Assembly (NCBI RefSeq): GCF_946885855.1
Contig: NZ_CAMPHH010000151.1
Coordinates: forward strand, 1-8,183
Source of the DNA: an uncultured Actinotalea sp.
Lineage (GTDB): Bacteria; Actinomycetota; Actinomycetes; Actinomycetales; Cellulomonadaceae
DNA length: 8,183 nucleotides
Direction of reading: 5' to 3'
The position numbers and the translations under genes were made by a program. Below, one piece after another: positions 5,913 through 8,183 of this stretch (position 1 is the first letter of the stretch; the number at the start of each line of letters is the position of its first letter). The notes under the pieces were generated by a model, which saw nothing but the letters and a program-made list of their open reading frames with translations, did not search any database and was not told where the DNA came from.

Positions 5913-5927
5913 GAGGGGCTGCTCCCC
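5902..5927. terminator. Small GC hairpin between convergent nth and the hydrolase gene
   Basis: Only 26 bp separate the two stop codons. GGGG (5915-5918) can pair with CCCC (5924-5927) around CTGCT, or GCCCC (5902-5906) with GGGGC (5915-5919) around the nth stop codon. The two folds exclude one another. Both are short and lack T-tracts, so a role as bidirectional terminator is only plausible. Confidence 0.3.
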
Positions 5928-5938
5928 GAGCGGACGGC

Positions 5939-6883
5939 TCAGCGCGCCGGCGCCCCGGCGTCCGGCAGCCCGGCCAGCCACTGCACGAGGGCCTGCGTGG
6001 TCTCCTCCGGTGCCTCCTCGGCGAGGAAGTGCCCCGCGCCGGCGATCGTCCGGAACGTGTGCGGGTTGCCGACCACGGTGCGCGCGGCGGCGAGCGGGAT
6101 GCACCGGTCGGCCGTGCCGTGGAGCTGGAGCACAGGCACCTCGACGGGCCGCCGGACCGCCGCGAGGTAGCGCTGCCCGTCGACGCGCGGCGTGGACCGG
6201 ACGAGCCAGCGCACGACCTCCATCGCGCTGTGAGCGGCGAACGGGACGCGGGCAGCCTCGCGGTACCGGGCGGCGACGTCGTCCGGCGGCCAGCCGGGGG
6301 CGGCCCACTCGCGCAGCAGCCGGACCACCAGGTCCCCGCGGGTGAGGCGGCGCTCCGGGAACCAGGGCAGCTGCGCGAAGGCGATGCGCCGCGCCGTCGT
6401 CCGCGTGAGGAGGTGCCGGGCGACCGCTGCGGTGTGGAGGGCGGCCGGGTGCGGGGCGGACAGCACCCCGACCGCCGCGGTCACCGCGGGCTGGAGCGCC
6501 GGCATGGACCAGGCGACGGTGCCGCCGATGCCGTGCCCGACGACGACGGCGCGCTGGGCCCCGAGGGAGCGCACGACGCCGGCGACGTCCCGGGCGAGTG
6601 TCGGGACGTCGTAGCCGTGCGGCGGCTTGTCGGAGGCGCCGCTCCCGCGCAGGTCCATGGCCACGGCCCGGTAGCCGGCCGCCGCGAGCGCGGGCAGCTG
6701 GTGACGCCAGGCCCACCAGGTCTGCGGGATGCCGTGCAGGAGGACCACGACGGGGGCGGGGCCGGACGCGCGCGCCGCGTCGGCCTCCGGGGCGGCGACG
6801 GCGACGTGGAAGCGCGCCGCGTTCGCGGAGACGAGCTGGTGCCGCCACGGGCCGTCGACGAGCACGGCGGACGAGTCGGTCAC
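5939..6883 (-). CDS. Alpha/beta hydrolase of the EphE-like type with Gly in place of the catalytic nucleophile
   Basis: This 314-residue protein has the alpha/beta-hydrolase fold and no signal peptide. The oxyanion-hole motif LLHGIPQTWWAW is at 48-59, and the strand-4 motif DLRGSGASDKP at 77-87 is typical of epoxide hydrolases and haloalkane dehalogenases. The nucleophile elbow reads VVVGHGIGG, which puts Gly118 where epoxide hydrolases have Asp and esterases Ser. The acid candidate Asp259 (HGTADRCIP) and the base His285 (GAGHFLAEEAPEE) are both present. A cap region with FAAHSAMEVVRW at 215-226 resembles M. tuberculosis EphE (Rv3670), encoded in the matching locus. The missing nucleophile means ordinary ester or epoxide hydrolysis is unlikely; a binding role or a different chemistry is possible. 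The start is GTG at 6883, 9 nt after the nhaA stop, so the gene is likely co-transcribed with nhaA. There is a weak GGTAGG ribosome site. Confidence 0.88.
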   Translation of the reverse strand: MTDSSAVLVDGPWRHQLVSANAARFHVAVAAPEADAARASGPAPVVVLLHGIPQTWWAWRHQLPALAAAGYRAVAMDLRGSGASDKPPHGYDVPTLARDVAGVVRSLGAQRAVVVGHGIGGTVAWSMPALQPAVTAAVGVLSAPHPAALHTAAVARHLLTRTTARRIAFAQLPWFPERRLTRGDLVVRLLREWAAPGWPPDDVAARYREAARVPFAAHSAMEVVRWLVRSTPRVDGQRYLAAVRRPVEVPVLQLHGTADRCIPLAAARTVVGNPHTFRTIAGAGHFLAEEAPEETTQALVQWLAGLPDAGAPAR

Positions 6884-6892
6884 CGGCCGAAC

Positions 6893-8183
6893 CTACCGCG
6901 GGGCCGAGGCCTCCGGCGTCCCGTTGGCGACGTGCCAGCGGCCGCGCACGGTGAGCAGGACGGCGCCGAGCACGGCCGCCGCGGTGGACGCCAGGAGGAT
7001 GGCAGCACGGGCGACCTCGGTCTCCGCGCCGCCACCGAAGGCGAGCTCGCTGATGAGCAGGGACACGGTGAACCCGATCCCCGCCACGAAGCCGGCGGCC
7101 ACGATGTCGAGCCACCGCAGACCGCTGCCCAGCGGCGTGCGGGTCAGCCGCGCCATGAGGAACGTGGCGAGCACGATGCCCGTCGGCTTGCCGAGCACGA
7201 GGCCCAGGGCGATCCCCTGGGCGACCGGGTCCCCGGCGGCCGTCGCGAGCGACGCCGGGTCCAGCGCCACGCCGGCCGCGAAGAACGCGAAGACGGGCAC
7301 CGCGAAGCCGGCCGAGACGGGCCGCCACCGGTGCTCCCAGCGCTCCGCGACGCTCAGCTCCTCCCCGGGCGTCGTGGCCGAGCCGCTCCGGGCCAGCGCG
7401 GGGACGGTGAAGCCGAGCAGGACGCCGGCGATCGTCGCGTGGATGCCCGACTCGTGCATGAACACCCAGGCGAGCACGGCCAGCGGCACGAGCAGCCACG
7501 GCGTGAGGACGCGCCGCTGCACGAGGAAGCCGAAGAGGGCGATCGTGCCGAGCGACCCGACGAGCCACACCCCGGAGATCGAGTCGCTGTAGAAGACGGC
7601 GATGATGATGATCGCGAGCAGGTCGTCGACGACGGCGAGCGTGAGCAGGAACGCCCGCAGCGCGGCGGGCAGGCCCCGGCCGAACACGGCCAGGACGGCC
7701 ACCGCGAAGGCGATGTCGGTGGCCACCGGGATCGCCCAGCCCTGCGTAGCCCCGGCCTCGGAGGTGACGTTGACCACCGTGTAGAGGATCGCCGGGACGG
7801 CCATCCCGCCGATCGCGCCCACGATGGGCAGCGCCGCGGTGGAAGGGCGGCGCAGCTCGCCGTCGACGATCTCGCGCTTGAGCTCGAGCCCGACCACGAA
7901 GAAGAAGATCGCCAGCAGACCGTCCTTGGCCCACGTCGCGAGGCTGAGGTCCAGGTGGATCCCGAGGACGTTCGCCGGGCCGGCAACCGTCTCCCGCAGC
8001 CCCTCGTAGCCGCCGGCCGCGCCCGAGTTCGCCCAGACCAGGGCGACGACGGTCGCGACGAGCAGGAGGATGCCGCCGGTCGTCTCGCTGCGGAGGGTGT
8101 CGGCGAAGTTGCGCAGCCCCCCGGGGCTCAGCGTGCGGAAGAGCCCGCCCGCGAGCGTGGGGGGCTCTTCCGCACGCTGAGCC
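6893..8183 (-). CDS. nhaA: NhaA-type Na+/H+ antiporter, N-terminus cut by right edge
   Basis: This inner-membrane antiporter exports sodium (or lithium) in exchange for protons for pH and salt homeostasis. The visible part is 429 codons without a usable start, so translation begins beyond the window. Multiple membrane helices are evident. Hallmarks are LRSETTGGILLLVATVVAL, then AIFFFVVGLELKRE, the TDIAFAVAVL segment equivalent to E. coli Asp133, and VVDDLLAIIIIAVF with the two aspartates that bind the ion (E. coli Asp163/Asp164). GKPTGI follows, with the lysine taken as the E. coli Lys300 equivalent, and VAGIGFTVSLLISELAF is near the end. The length is close to that of actinobacterial NhaA proteins, so only a few residues are missing. 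The first roughly 7 codons lie in the distal arm of a perfect inverted repeat at the edge and may be artefactual. The gene is followed after 9 nt by the hydrolase gene. Confidence 0.95.
   Translation of the reverse strand, partial: AQRAEEPPTLAGGLFRTLSPGGLRNFADTLRSETTGGILLLVATVVALVWANSGAAGGYEGLRETVAGPANVLGIHLDLSLATWAKDGLLAIFFFVVGLELKREIVDGELRRPSTAALPIVGAIGGMAVPAILYTVVNVTSEAGATQGWAIPVATDIAFAVAVLAVFGRGLPAALRAFLLTLAVVDDLLAIIIIAVFYSDSISGVWLVGSLGTIALFGFLVQRRVLTPWLLVPLAVLAWVFMHESGIHATIAGVLLGFTVPALARSGSATTPGEELSVAERWEHRWRPVSAGFAVPVFAFFAAGVALDPASLATAAGDPVAQGIALGLVLGKPTGIVLATFLMARLTRTPLGSGLRWLDIVAAGFVAGIGFTVSLLISELAFGGGAETEVARAAILLASTAAAVLGAVLLTVRGRWHVANGTPEASAPR
8125..8183. repeat. Perfect 22-bp inverted repeat at the extreme right end
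   Basis: Bases 8125-8146 are the exact reverse complement of 8162-8183, with a 15-nt loop between. The right arm ends on the last base of the window, so the repeat may be longer. The left arm encodes the authentic-looking NhaA N-terminal stretch LFRTLSP on the minus strand. The right arm encodes only its antisense. This is the pattern of a fold-back at a contig end, although a genuine hairpin cannot be excluded. Confidence 0.9.

Noticed and set aside
7600..7618. GATGATGATGAT run as a microsatellite
   Set aside because: It encodes the conserved IIII of the NhaA helix VVDDLLAIIIIAV on the minus strand, so it is explained by protein sequence.
5052..7934. 960-residue minus-strand open frame across nth, the hydrolase and nhaA
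   Set aside because: It crosses three genes with clear motifs in other frames and has the biased composition of a shadow frame. No domain is recognisable in it.

Overview
The window comes from a very GC-rich Gram-positive genome, almost certainly an actinobacterium. The reasons are the G/C-biased third codon positions, GTG starts, a WhiB-family regulator, a mycobacterial-type Crp and a PASTA-tailed class A penicillin-binding protein. The overall style suggests Micrococcales (Cellulomonas-like), but that is inference. Every gene is housekeeping or regulatory. I see no phage, IS element, CRISPR array, tRNA or rRNA.

Layout from left to right: (1) 1-2441, minus, a PonA2-type bifunctional penicillin-binding protein whose C-terminal tail runs off the left edge. 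(2) 2578-2964, plus, a WhiB4/WblA-type iron-sulfur regulator, divergent from ponA2. (3) 3028-3192 and 3194-3706, plus, a two-gene unit of a 54-residue DUF4177-like protein and a RidA/YjgF-family protein. (4) 3767-4444, minus, a Crp/GlxR cAMP-responsive regulator, convergent with the RidA gene. (5) 4534-4953, minus, a 139-residue two-helix protein that resembles the RsiG/AmfC family. (6) 5193-5912, plus, endonuclease III. (7) 5939-6883, minus, an EphE-like alpha/beta hydrolase. (8) 6893 to the right edge, minus, an NhaA sodium/proton antiporter whose start is missing. It lies 9 nt upstream of the hydrolase gene and is probably co-transcribed with it.

Order and orientation match, as a mirror image, the conserved actinobacterial locus remembered from M. 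tuberculosis Rv3682 (ponA2) to Rv3670 (ephE). Several usual members are absent: the ArsA-like ATPase pair, the metallo-beta-lactamase-fold gene, and the thioredoxin-like/NUDIX/MarP block. The genes that remain link cell-wall synthesis, redox sensing, cAMP signalling, DNA repair and ion homeostasis. Their shared pathway, if any, is not visible from sequence.

The points that most deserve a second look are these. The hydrolase has Gly where its family has a catalytic Asp or Ser. The RsiG-like protein has a degenerate c-di-GMP signature and a possible sigma-28-like promoter. Four genes share a TANNNT box 6-7 nt before the start codon, which predicts leaderless mRNAs. A perfect 22-bp inverted repeat sits at the extreme right end and may be a fold-back assembly artefact or a true hairpin. 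The longest gene-free stretch is 239 bases (4954-5192), so no stretch over 300 bases lacks a gene.
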